DNA of 64,000 bases from Lasioglossum baleicum (Eukaryota > Arthropoda > Insecta > Hymenoptera > Halictidae): NCBI RefSeq assembly GCF_051020765.1, contig NC_134933.1, forward strand, positions 17,581,461 to 17,645,460, written 5' to 3'. Below the pieces are notes generated by a model that was not told the DNA's origin, ran no database searches, and saw nothing but the letters and a program-made list of their open reading frames with translations. Below, piece after piece: positions 45,081 to 56,547 of the stretch. A program made the position numbers and the translations under genes. Numbering within the stretch: position 1 is the stretch's first letter; every line of letters starts with the position of its first letter.

Positions 45081-46198
45081 GGAATCCTTGAGGAATTCGA
45101 CTCTCTTATTTTCATTAAAATGTGATGTCCAGGTCCTTTGAAATCCATTCAACCTTTCGGCTAGGAATTACGTGATAATTTGTCCACGACATGCTAGGCC
45201 ACCTACTCCTACATACACTATAAAATAATCCCAATTATCGATCGTAAATGTTGAATATCTAATTAACTAAATTAGATATACATATACACTATGTTGCGAA
45301 ATTTGCTTTCTTAATTGAAAGAATAGAATCGAAAATATTTCAGATGGAAGGACAAAGTTGAAATCAGTTCTTCAATTTCCAATAATCGAATATTTTCAAT
45401 TTACGATTATTAAGATTCTAAAAATTCTTAATTCATTTCTCTATCTCTCTCTCTTTGGGTATATATTATAAAAATTTGGATAGATGCATTCCTGTTATTT
45501 TCACCTAGTAATGTAAAATAGTCATAGTCACTTATCGGTGGGTTAGTATCCGAGTGTCCCGGTGATGAGACAGTGTGAAATTTTGTCGGTTACGAAGAAG
45601 AGGGTTGATAAATGTTGGCAAGGGAAGAAGTTCGGGTAGAAAGAGCGCGTCATCCGGCAAGAATTTCTCCGTCGGCGGACCACCACAGCGAAACGGCGAC
45701 GACAATAATTCCCGTATCGGATAATAGGTCGATTTAGCGAGGCAGAGAGCCGAGTCCGAACCACATCGCTCACAATAGCGTAATAGATAACGCGATACAA
45801 AATGATAACGCCGGTATAGAGGCCGCAATAATTTCAGCTCCCTTCGGCAGCGGCCTTACAGCGCACCGTTTATTACTATCGTCCCGGTTTATCTCGGTGA
45901 ACGAGAGCCACGGACTCACTTATCGTTCCTGAAAACGTTTTCTGCCACCAAGATACCTATCTGTCTTGCCGCGAGAGAACTCTTTTCCCTCGGCCGCCAA
46001 GTGCAACCGATAGTTCCAAGCGAAATCTTTCTACGGCCGTCGCTACTCGATTTATAAGCGATCATTGTTGCCTTTCCAACATTGGCTTATTTACGTCAGT
46101 CTGATTTTTCTCACCTGCAACCCGATAACGTACACTACCGGCCACAAGTATTCGGTCACTCGCGATTCTACGCCGACTGGATACATATTATTTACTAC
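45081..46198. other. Non-coding; AT-rich then CpG-rich (45.5-46.1 kb)
   Basis: An AT-rich stretch with short AATCGA/AATTAAC words is followed by a CpG-rich block with overlapping 85- and 98-codon minus-strand frames of no known family. Confidence 0.4.
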
Positions 46199-46275
46199 TA
46201 GACTGCAGATTTTATGCGTTTACCAAGGAAATAAAAGTGGCTGCAATTTCAAACGGCATGAATGTTGCAAGAATT
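46199..46275 (-). mobile_element. Family A, terminal fragment
   Basis: TA-GACTGCAGATTTTATGCGTT, then AAATAAAAGTGGCTGCAATTTCAAAC, resembles the complement of the family's right end (TAGGTGCAATTTAAAACAGT). The other end is absent. Confidence 0.6.
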
Positions 46276-47448
46276 TTACACCTGGACTACCTGAAGTCCA
46301 TGTCTAAGAGAACTGTAACATTACTGAATAATAGTCTTAACGCTAACCGTACCGGCTACGAAATGTGTCGGATACACACATTGTTTTATAAAAATCACGA
46401 GACTGAACTTATTTAGATTTTCCACAATTTTTATAATAATACGTGAATAAATAAAGAAATTTATTGAATAATTTCTGATGGATGCATCTTTATATCATAA
46501 TTAGAAAATACAAAATGTGAAACTAGTCATTTGACCAGTCCTGGTACGTTTAATGCTAAGAAATGTTATTGGATTATATCTGTAGTTGTCAGGAATAACG
46601 CCGCTGTTAAATTGCAATATTTTTTTGAGCCTTTCGTATTTGTTTGCATGACTATTTTTCTGGTAAATACGATCGGAAATTTACCGTCGGAACCGTCGAA
46701 AACCTTCACATACTGTTTCTCATTTGTTATTGGACATTCAGTCATTCTGCTATAAAAAGAATACACCTATGTGCTCGGTGTTATGTATCAAGTTAATGAG
46801 TAAAACTAAAGGATTTGACTTACGTCGAATCTCAAGAAACAAAAGTCAATTCTCTTCCTCGCCGTTTTGCTGTCCCAAAGATAAAAATGATCGGTGAGTA
46901 ACGTTTCGTGTTTTATGCAATTCACGAACAATAAATAATGGTATCTGCTTGTCATTTATGACTGGAGCTCGACGAGATCCTTCGCGCAAAATGGCGACCG
47001 TAACGTGCTCGCGTGGAGAAACCAAAACGTCTAGACGCCTTCTAGAAACGAAAATAACTAACCGATTTCCCCGGGTATAGACAAACTATTTATTTATTGA
47101 CAAGTAAATCAAACAGTATCCGTCGGATACTGTTCATTGTTTACCGTGCTACTTACATTTTACGCGAATCTCGCCAGTAAAATCCGCTGGTTTACGCTTC
47201 GATGGTAGTTTTTCCGAGACTTACATAACTATTTATGTTTTTAGACTTCGAATTTTTTTTCGTTATGTTTGCCCGAATATACCGTAGTAAATGTTTAAAC
47301 CTCAACAGGATTATGCCTTTCATATGAGCCATAAACAATCCGCGAAATGATTTATCAATACATTGAGTATCAAACTATACAATGAAATTAAAGAATCGAA
47401 TAATATTTACTTACCTGGTACGTAAGTAACTAAGCCTTCGTTAATAAC
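46276..47448. other. Non-coding, mostly AT-rich
   Basis: Short opposed frames at 46531-46766 and a CpG patch near 46960-47060. No repeat recognised. Confidence 0.4.
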
Positions 47449-47648
47449 TAGACTGCCATTTATATGTAAAATAAAAAATGTTTGCATTGATTGCAAGACA
47501 CAGGCGTGAAATAAAAATTTCTTTCTTCTTGTAACTATCCGATTAAGCTGAAACCAATACGCTGAAGTCTGTAAATCTTTTTAATATGTCCACTGCTTTA
47601 AATTGTGCTTACCCATTTTTGTCATAAATGCATAAAATCCGCAGTCGA
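47449..47648 (+). mobile_element. Family A miniature element, best-preserved copy (200 bp)
   Basis: TA-GACTGCCATTTATATG at the left and CATAAATGCATAAAATCCGC-AGTC-GA at the right. Interior reads AAATAAAAAATGTTTGCATT, GATTGCAAGACACAGGCGTG, then TGTCCACTGCTTTAAATTGT and GCTTACCCATTTTTG. The left flank is TA, the right is GA (one change). A useful seed for building the family consensus. Confidence 0.88.
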
Positions 47649-47930
47649 CAGAGTGTCTACCCACATTTATAACAGAAAGAACTGAAAATGAGTCGGGCGT
47701 TCTTCTCTTTTTTTAATAAATAATGATCGGAGAAACTTACCTTGGGAACGTTTAGCCTCGGTCTCCCCTGCCAAATTTTGAAACGCTCTTTAGAGTCGGC
47801 ACAGAACAGAGACGTGGTGGTTGAGGGTTTAATGATTAATTGGTCGAAGACACGCGGATGTCGCAGCGTCGTCGATTTGCAGCGGAGTCCTCGGCAGCGT
47901 GCATGCTTTAGGAGGCTTTATGTTTGTTCA
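47649..47930. other. Non-coding, with splice-donor-like site on the minus strand
   Basis: AAACTTACCTTGGG at 47733-47746 reads CCCAAG|GTAAGTTT on the minus strand, a good 5' splice-site match, at the end of a minus-strand frame open for more than 60 codons. The peptide is not recognised. Confidence 0.3.
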
Positions 47931-48330
47931 GGTACGTAGGATATGTACGGTAGGAAGCGATTCCCCATCGGTATCATTACTCGGAGCGGTAGGTGGGCCA
48001 AAGCACGCGGTGGCTGGTTCCATTTGCCGTGTATCCCGGTCTGGAGAGAGCCAATCCATCACGATGAATGCAATCAGCAGCTGTTCCATCTCCGGGTTGG
48101 CGAACGCGAGTGCCAGTCCGGTGGTTTTTAGGTACGAGAGCGTCGTTATCGATATCATTACAAGAACGGTAGGTGGCCTACGCGACCATCTAGATCTAGG
48201 AATCAAACGACAGCAGCCTCTCCTCGCCTCCTTTTCTTGCTATCGGTCTCCCGAGCACTCGCAATCCATCATCCTATGGATGCATGCAATCATCAGCAGC
48301 TCTCGGGCCTCTGTACCGCTCTCTTCTCTG
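47931..48330. repeat. Diverged ~200 bp tandem duplication
   Basis: GGTACG starts both units (47931, 48131). Unit one has TATCATTACTCGGAGCGGTA(GGTGG) and unit two TATCATTACAAGAACGGTAG(GTGG). Unit one has CCAATCCATCACGATGAATG(CAATCAGCAGCTGT) and unit two GCAATCCATCATCCTATGGA(TGCATGCAATCATCAGCAGCTCT). Many substitutions and indels, so an old duplication. It supplies much of the 254-codon plus-strand frame 47899-48663, whose peptide is unrecognised. Confidence 0.75.
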
Positions 48331-48866
48331 TTATTTCGTCTCATCTGCCCCCCCCCCTTCTATCCACGCTCCATACACACACGATCTTTCGTTGGGAACA
48401 TAATCATTTCGTTCTTCGGCCATTTTCGAATCGCCTCATTTCCGTTCCTCAACGACATCAACCGCGCCAGCGATTCTTCTTGCTACCTCAAGGCCGGTTC
48501 TTCTGCATCCGCTGATCTCTCGCGATTATCAAACCAACGGAACACGCGATTCGATCGTAGAATTACTCGGCAGCGTGTTTCAATAATGCCAGACCCGTCG
48601 GCTTTCGATTCAATCGCCGCCGCGCCGCGTCATTCCCGGGAACCGTTTTTTGGAACTAGATAACCCTGGATCATGGATGAAGTCGAAGTCCCCATATCCC
48701 GTAGGTACTTTATTTCTTGCTATCGCGAGTACACTTCAAACTGAATTAACTTCGTGCCGCAGGGTATCATCTACGACCATGATTAACCGTCCGCAAATAT
48801 CGTAAATACAGACTTTGTTCATAGAAATACTTAGTTGGAGATTAACTGCTCGCTCTTTCATATTTA
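48331..48866. other. Non-coding, CpG-moderate
   Basis: C10 run at 48348-48357 and a GCCGCCGCGCCGCG word near 48615. No other repeats or recognisable gene. Confidence 0.4.
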
Positions 48867-49004
48867 TCGTTGTCGAGAAGTTTACTATCCCTATTGATTA
48901 CAATGAACGGTTCTAATGGCTCGTTTCACTCGCGTGTAGCCAGTGGATTTAATTATGCGTTACGCGAGACGTGTTTATGGCCAGCTCGTACCGGTGCCAT
49001 TTTG
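48867..49004 (+). repeat. Dispersed pair M, copy 2
   Basis: GAGAAGTTTACTATCCCTAT, TGATTACAATGAACGGTTCT and GAGACGTGTTTATGGCCAGC align with copy 1 at 44946. It spans part of a 72-codon frame starting at 48870 that has no equivalent open frame of the same peptide in copy 1, so coding is unlikely. Confidence 0.75.
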
Positions 49005-52000
49005 TTGACGGATTTGAGCCGAGCGAGAAGTCAGCTGCAGGCTATTAATGTTCCCTTTCCGGCTGGCCAAGCTTTCGTTAAATCGTAAACTGCACTTTCG
49101 TATGTTCATTAAAAAATTACGAGTAACTTGACACGTATCCGTCCGCGTGACTAAAGTTCATCATTTCGGTGCCGAATAGATGACTTTTTGTTATCACTAA
49201 ACCTACCGAGGCTTACAAGTAGCAGGTACATGCTGTCTTGTAAAAATAACAAGATTAAATTGATTTGAACTTTGTGCGGTTCATCTTATAATATCTGCTC
49301 TACTAAATGTATTTATTTAATCGTTTACCACGAAATCATCTTTATAATTTCTGGAACAGATCGTTTGACGCGTGGTGGTAGGTTTAGTGTCACAATTCGA
49401 GGTGAATTAAAATAATCTTCAACGAAAATAAATGAAGAACCAGAAATATGAATACAGAAAATTATGTGTTGATTAGGATATTGGTAAAAGGAAATATTGA
49501 AAGCAGGAAGACTCAGTGTCTCCAGGCTTGGAGTAGCAACATTCGCGATATTCTTCATTTACGGAGAAAAATGTGCAAACTCGCAGACGCGAGAGGGAAG
49601 TTTAGGAGAAGTTACAACTATCCCAGTATTTATTGCAAGTATCCGTGCAGGATGTCGAAGTGCGTAAATTTCGCTTGAAATTCTATCACAATTTCTGCTT
49701 GGAAGAGGATTCTTGAAACAAGGAATCCCATAAACTTGTCAGATTATGTTCTTACGATATCTCACGAGGATTATTTGTCCTGCTGTCGTGCCGTAAAATT
49801 GCATTTTATGGCAGATTCGATTAGAAACCGCACGTGTGCGCGGTAATTATTATCCGACGGCTGATAACTTTTAAAACACATACAGCTCTTTATGGACAAA
49901 TTTATAGTATACATATGTATGTTGAGATTGAACAAAAATGTTTGGTATTTTTTCATACGATCTTTAAGTTTAAAGTTTGAAACTTTAAGTTTAAGTTTAA
50001 AGTTTTGCAGTTTAGGGTTTAGAGTTAAGAAGTGTCGGCAACTCAGCTGGGACATGCAAATTTATGGTATGGGCGGATGAAGTATCGGAGTTATTGAGTT
50101 TTGTAGATAAGGATTCTTGATTTCTTGTGACAGTTAGCGATTTTCGCGCAGCACGTCATCAAAGTATAGTCCTTCACGAACATTTAAAAAAAAATTCCAA
50201 TTGAATCGATGAAGAACTGAGTTGTCGGCAGATTTTTGTCCAAAAAGATCGGTTTCTCGCCCACTGTGCGTCGGGCAGCGAAGCGGTCGATAATAAATGT
50301 CCCCGGTCCACCAGCAGGTTGTCGATTGAAAATTCGGAATTTTTCGGAGGGGTGGCGAAAGTTGCAGAACACGACCGTCTTTCTGCAAATAATATCCCCG
50401 TGGCCGATCGAATAGGTGGTACACGCCACTCCCAGCGGATTACGTAAGCGTGTCGAGGCACACGCGTCCCGATCCCTTGATGTATCACGTGTACCTGCAC
50501 GTATATCTACATAAAGGAGGGAACCCGGGACCAGTCAAACCGGTCCGGCTCGGTTCCTGGTTCCTGGTTCCTGGTTCCTGTACCCCCGCATGCAAAAGTT
50601 TCAAGGTAATCCTCTTCGGAGCAGCACGCCGCGCCGCGCCGCGCCGTTACGATTTCGCGTGACAACAGCCTCCTTGTGCTCGCCAAGAGGAAATTCGCGC
50701 GCGCCGCATAAACACAGCTCTTGTCTGAAATTTTCTCTACACCGCTACCACTTTATTGCTTTATCTATCGGTCGACCTCCGTACACTGTGCACCGTCAGC
50801 TCAACAACAGGAATTCTTACGCGAAAATGTTACTTGCTACGTTTTCGAGTCGCGATAACTTCACTGTGTGTCAAGTGATATCTAGATTATTTTTTCATTA
50901 TTCCTGAAACCTCTGTGGTGGTATATTTCTGCATAGATGTACATTTACATTTGGATACAGTTACTCGAATTAATATTCGGACGCTCTAAAAAAGACGATA
51001 ACATTTTTAATATTGTACTATACGATTTGAACATTTTTGGGAAGCTAGAGCAATTATTCGATTTCGATTTCGATTTGGCATCTCTAATTTGTAATCGATG
51101 CAACCCATTCAATTTAATTTTTGATCCATGTGTTCTCGCTTCATAATGCGGCTGTAATAAACCGGCACGCTTCGAATTATGTTAAATATTTCTTGGACGG
51201 CTCGGAAGCAGCGTGTTTCAAGGATTATCAGACAGAGCTCGGCGGATTAAGAGTTTAGCGGACGAAAATCGCAGATAAATCGAACGGCGCACAGCTGCCT
51301 CGAAACGCGTGCCATGGAAACATAACGAAACGAGCATTTGAACGGGACAGCTCGTGTTCCGTCGAATAACTTCCTTCTCCTGTTCTTAAAAGCTACCTCG
51401 CAACGCGAGGATTACTGCGGAATAAGTACTTGTATTTTAAATCGGGGAGAAAAGTACCGACAGTTTAGCGGTGGTAGCCGGTCTTTTAGACGTTCGTTCG
51501 CGTGCACAAACTGCGCGAGTGAATTACAGAAAGCCTGTCCAAACATCCGTTTCACGACGAATATAAACACCGCCGCGTGTAATAGCGACACGTTTTATAG
51601 CCTCACGATGCGACGGTAAAAACTGTTCGAAGGAAAAGTTCTTCTTTTTCACCGCGAGTGCATGCCGTCGGACGCGACCGATTCTTCTTACCTCAACGCC
51701 GCGCCGCGCCGCCGTCGCATGGAGCCTCTTCAGCAACCACTGTCACCATTTATCAACTCGATCGAAATGATTTTCACATTAGTCAATTTGTCCGCGTTTA
51801 ATATATTGCTAAATAATTCATCTTTGCTAGGTGGACGCTTTTTATCTTTTCATTGCAGTCATGGTGAAATCCGTTCAAATCACGTCCATTTTGTTCTTAC
51901 ATGTTTCAGATCAATGTTGATTTGATTAACGCTAAACTATCGAGCACTAAACTCTTATGGTTTTCATTGTAATATGTGTTTCAATAGAGTTGTAGAAGAA

Positions 52001-52085
52001 GACATCGGAAATAAGTAATTTTGACCTGTCTGGTATTTCTACTGTTAAATCGAACATAAATATTAGCTGGCTGATTACATTATTT
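49005..52085. other. Non-coding; CpG-rich 50.2-50.8 and 51.2-51.7 kb
   Basis: An internal AAGTTTAAAGTTT direct-repeat patch lies at about 49965-50005. A TTCCTGG array is at 50552-50580. CGCCGCGCCGCGCCG words are at about 50627-50646 and 51697-51712. Frames to 108 codons on both strands are unrecognised. No gene supported. Confidence 0.4.
50552..50580. repeat. (GGTTCCT)4 tandem array
   Basis: Four seven-base units in a CpG-rich stretch; a short minisatellite. Confidence 0.9.
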
Positions 52086-52247
52086 AGAGTGGCTGTAAAA
52101 AGTATTCGTACGCCCTTTAAAATAGAATAACTTTTATATAATTGTATCAAACGACCTGATGTTTTATAATCATATGATATGAAAAACGATTATAAAGAAG
52201 TTATTCTATTTTAAAGGGTGTACGAATACTTTTTACACGCACTGTAT
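52086..52247. mobile_element. ~160 bp hairpin miniature element (Tc1-like ends)
   Basis: The left arm GTGGCTGTAAAAAGTATTCG, TACGCCCTTTAAAATAGAAT, AACTT is mirrored by the right arm. The arms are about 50 bp with few mismatches and the loop about 55 bp. The outer end resembles the AGTGGCTCCGAAAAGTATTC end at 54137. A transcript would fold into one long stem. Confidence 0.88.
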
Positions 52248-54136
52248 GTTCAATGTGGCAGATAATGTTGCAGATTGATTTAAGGTAAATCGATTGATAC
52301 GAGACTGTTTATTGGAACTGGTTACAAGAAAACTAGAATTCAGATCAAGAGTTAGCAATTGTTCATCGAACCAAGAGTTCAGCGTGAGTAAATGTGCTCG
52401 ATGTCACTTTTCCTTGTTATTTGATCCGCTAATTTTCCAAATTGATTAACACCAGACAATAAAGAATAGAGAAAATCAATGAAATTGTACACTTTAATTT
52501 TCGCCATCGAATAGTATTGAAACTATTAAGGCAATTTATTTTAATTAGACCAGTAGGCTAAGTTTGACACAATGCTTGTCAAATAGCTTCGAAAGCAAGT
52601 AATTAAAATGAGTAAATGATTAAACGAAGCTTTTAAAAACTTCGTAATTATGTAGTATATCCAGTACCGTTTCTTCTGAATTTTCCTTAACTTTACAGTT
52701 AAATGTTTTCGTGATCGAACTGCACGCGGACATAAATTGACAAATTGGCTTATAAAGGTCTTAGGGTAAAGGTCCTCCGGGTATTTTCACGGCGATTGAT
52801 TCGTTCAGAAGGCCCATCGGCGACCATTTTCTAACAGGCTTCCGGGAGAGCTTCGACGACTGGGACGACGGGGAACGTGGATTTAATGCTGCTCGTTAAT
52901 TCGTTAACGCACGGAGATTGTTATCGGCTCGTAAATTCACGTTGCACGAGCGCCGCTTGATACCACGGATATCGATGTCCTATTGGGCAATTATTTTCGA
53001 ACGACGACTGAATCCACTGCGATTTTCACTGCGAATGCATCTCGTGTTCCACGCGTGTCTTTCATGATCGATGATTTTTACTTTGGCTCGCGGAAAATGC
53101 GTTTTTACGCCACGCGACTTGTCAAGCATTCGTAGCTGCAGGCTGTTACGAAAATAACAGCGCAAGACGAGATTCTCGAGTTCCATAGAATTGCGAATTT
53201 TCATGTCTGTCTTTTTGTACTAAATTGCCATTTATGAGAGTGAATCTGTTTTCGTTAGAGATGCAACAAAACGGCGCTTTAATGTGTATTTTCATTCGAA
53301 AGTGGTAATTTAAAAATGATTTACAAAAAGATATGAACATGTAAAAGTGATTAATATGTGTATCAAACAGAAAGAACCTGCAGTACAAAGGACTTGCACT
53401 ATTATATTTTTATACAATTACAACTCTGGTTTATAATATGTATAACTAGACATATGTATAACTAGAAAAATGAATTTTTCGTGTATTTAAAGAAGTTTTG
53501 TTTCACTTTCACGTACAATCGAACGAATATCAACGGTACCAAGATAATTCGTGTCGAGCCATTTGTAGTCCGCTAATAATTCCATTGGTTTTGAAACGTC
53601 GACTCGTAGCAGCAGTCTGTAGCATTGTGGAGCTGTAATCGGCGTTGTTTTTTTTCGCAAAAAGAGCCGGTCGCGTGTCAAATGGCAACTCCGACGGCGT
53701 ACATGCGCCGATTTATCGTCGTTCCCGCACACAACGGCTTAGGCGCTATAAAGTAGGTCATATATCTTTGCTACCGCATAGTGTGCAGGTCCTCCGCTAC
53801 TTTTCACCGAGACCCTTTTATGATTTATGGTTCTCTGGAAGCACCGACACGCTAATTAACCGACGGCTCGCGCATGTTTTTGTCCCGACAGAGAGTCACG
53901 TGAGCATAAAACCTGACGGCTTTCGGATAAAAAGTATCAAGCCCGCGACAGCTACTAATAACTTCGTCGAATCAAATGGTTTCTTTTCGTCTGACACGTA
54001 TAACGACGGCTAAAAATGGACCACCAAATTGATTTTTTATAATAGCCGGTGCTATAAACCGAAACGAGCTACACGCAATCCTTTACAGAGCCTCAGACAC
54101 GTCGGAGTATCCTTTTTTTAAACTGATTTATTAAGC
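52248..54136. other. Non-coding; mixed
   Basis: AT-rich to 52700, CpG-richer 52740-53180 and 53480-54000. ATGTATAACTAGA occurs twice near 53437-53466. The 122-codon frame at 53645-54013 is opposed by an 81-codon frame and is unrecognised. Confidence 0.4.
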
Positions 54137-54360
54137 TACAGTGGCTCCGAAAAGTATTCGAACTCTTTCGATTTGTGAAAGTTATCGATATTTCAATCAC
54201 AATCCTGTAGAAAATAATCGTACAAAATCTGAACTCATTTTGAGGATTGGAGCCTCTACTTTCACACATCCTGGGTCAGTTTTCTTGAAAATGTCAGTTG
54301 AAACTTCCCTAAAAACAATGAAAATGGGATTGTCATTGAACCTTTCATAGATTTCAATAA
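54137..54360 (+). mobile_element. Tc1-like element remnant, left end
   Basis: TACAGTGGCTCCGAAAAGTA then TTCGAACTCTTTCG is a typical Tc1-type outer end preceded by TA. The following 200 bp (ACATCCTGGGTCAGTTTTCT etc.) is non-coding and the right end was not found, so the end coordinate is approximate. Confidence 0.5.
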
Positions 54361-54434
54361 AAGGTGCACTGCTAATTTTATTATACAGTAATAATTAGGT
54401 CGTTCGGTTGCTTCCATTTGTTATTAGTAATTAC

Positions 54435-54600
54435 TAGACAGCAGATTTTATGCATTTATGGGAAAAATGAATAGGTGTAATTTAAAACAGTTATATTATT
54501 TTCAACCGATTAAACATGTTAAGAAAGAAAACACATATCTATTTCGCTCCAGATTGTTGCAATACACGTAGAAAATTTTTATTTTGCTATTATTATTACT
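54435..54600 (-). mobile_element. Family A, inverted copy
   Basis: TA-GACAGCAGATTTTATGCA(TTTATG), AAAAATGAATAGGTGTAATT(TAAAACAGT), then GATTGTTGCAATACACGTAG and AAAATTTTTATTTTGC. This is the reverse order of the full copies, so the element is inverted. The right terminal repeat is decayed. Confidence 0.78.
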
Positions 54601-56088
54601 AACCTTATTTTAAATCGCAAAATCGTGGTATATCTTGACAGCTGACATTTCGGACGTAATTTCCTGCCCCGCAGCGCTTTCTAATCTTTCAAGTATGTTT
54701 TTATCATCGCATCAAATATGCAAAATCAAAGTACGCATTTCCATCACCTCTTGCTTTTTTATTACCGCAAGGGTAAAAATGTGGTGCACGAACGAAAAAG
54801 TTGTGCGCTGTTCAAGGAGAGGATGTACCATCGGATTACTATTTTTTTAGCTCTTTTCAACACTTTTTATGCGGTGCAAATTTCATTTCAAATAAAGTCG
54901 TAAAAAGTCGTATAACTCAATATTTTGCTAATAAAAAAAAAATAGAAATTCTACGAGCATGGGATCTTCAAGTTGCCTGAAAAATCGCAAGAGATCGTAG
55001 AACAAAATGTCATAAAACTTATTCTAAATGGTAAAAAGAGCTGGCTTTCATTTTCCCTTAAGAAAACGAAATGACTTTCCGAACGATCTAATATAACGTA
55101 AGCTTCCCAATTTTGTTCCATCAAATAATAAAAATGTCGTAGGGATTTCAAAATCTAACTTGTTCTCATTTCTTTCATACAAAATATTAAAAAATCTAAC
55201 TTGATCTCATCACTTTTATATGAAACATAAAAAAATCGTACATCAAGTTTCAGGCAATCATTAATGGCAGATACAGTCATGAAGCGTCGCTTTCCTTGTG
55301 TGACTCTCTGTACGAAATGAATAAACTTAAAAATCGAAAATTTCGTTCAATCGAAAGTTTAAAAAGAAAAGAACTTGCCTGTTGTTGCTTCATTGAGGAC
55401 GCAGCTTCACAAATAACATCGCTTTAGGAGCACGAAGATGGTCTCCGATGTGGAAATAGTCGCCTGTTCATGAATAAAACAGCATGATTCTTGACAGCAG
55501 CTACGAAGAATAGGTGTGGAAAGGGTGGACCTGTCTCTCCATCATAATTGTCAATTAAGTTTTAGCTCGGGTATTCTCGACGGTTCAATTAATCCGTGTA
55601 ATTAGTCCCGTGCAGCGCAACTTTCGTCCGCGTCGACCATGCTCGTCTCTAATTTGCAGCAGCGTTCGGATCGATCGGTCAACTTTTATTTTTTCCAGGG
55701 AAATAACTAATTGGTGGACCTTTACAATAGAGTCAATTTCGTGAGTCAAAGTGCCACTGCCGTTCGACGAATTAATGACGGTAGTATTGTCACACGCTTT
55801 CGTATTTCACGTGTTCGAAACGAGCAATCGGTAGGTGGACGTTTTCGTGCATATCCGCATATGCATGAGCCTCGGTCTCATGGTAATGAGCAGATCTGTA
55901 ATTACAGCTATGATTTCAGATCTAGCTTGCTCACATTTTTATGGGCCCGTTGTTTGCAAATTTATGGTAATCATGTGGGACTTGAAAAAAAAAACACGGT
56001 GTTTACAATCGCTTGGTAACGAGTCGATAGATACCTCCGCGGAGGCTTTGTTTGTCGACGTGTGTGAACTATGAAGATTGTTTGCTAT
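54601..56088. other. Non-coding; small tandem repeat at 55.15 kb
   Basis: AAAATCTAACTTGTTCTCAT and AAAATCTAACTTGATCTCAT start two ~45 bp units at about 55150-55233. CpG-moderate from 55550 on. Opposed frames at 55711-56214 have no recognised domain. Confidence 0.4.
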
Positions 56089-56547
56089 TAGACTGCAGAT
56101 CTTTATATGTTGGCAGCTAATAAATATTTCCATTCTCTGCGCGATGGTTCCTTTAACTCTACGAAAGAGTCTTGTTTTTATTTCGTACAATCCTATTTCT
56201 TTATAAATGTTCAAACTATAATGACCACAGATTGTCTTTTATTTAAATCATACCTTTTATTATTTTATTTTACGTCGCTCCTTCAACTGCTATGGTTATT
56301 AAGCGACATAAATCATACTTGAAACACACATTTTTCGCGAGTGCTTATCGCCCAACAAAATATTAAATTAATTTTTAATGATCACGACATACATACCTAT
56401 GTATACATTCTATTCGGAATTAGAAATGCTGCTAGGTTTTTGACGTCTTGCAACAAAAAAATGTGATTGCTCAATTGTTTTATTCTGTTGACTGTTTTAA
56501 ATTGCACTTACCCATTTTTTTCACAAGTGCATAAAATCTGTAGTCTA
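56089..56547 (+). mobile_element. Family A, oversized copy (459 bp)
   Basis: Left end TA-GACTGCAGATCTTTATAT and right end CATTTTTTTCACAAGTGCAT(AAAATCTGTAGTC-TA), both with TA. The right ~80 bp (GACTGTTTTAAATTGCACTT(ACCC)) is standard family A. The middle is about 260 bp longer than other copies and includes sequence I cannot match. Either an insertion, or a longer relative that retains ancestral interior. Confidence 0.7.

Noticed and set aside
47899..48663. 254-codon plus-strand frame
   Set aside because: Spans a diverged tandem DNA duplication with indels, opposed by a 92-codon frame, no domain recognised.
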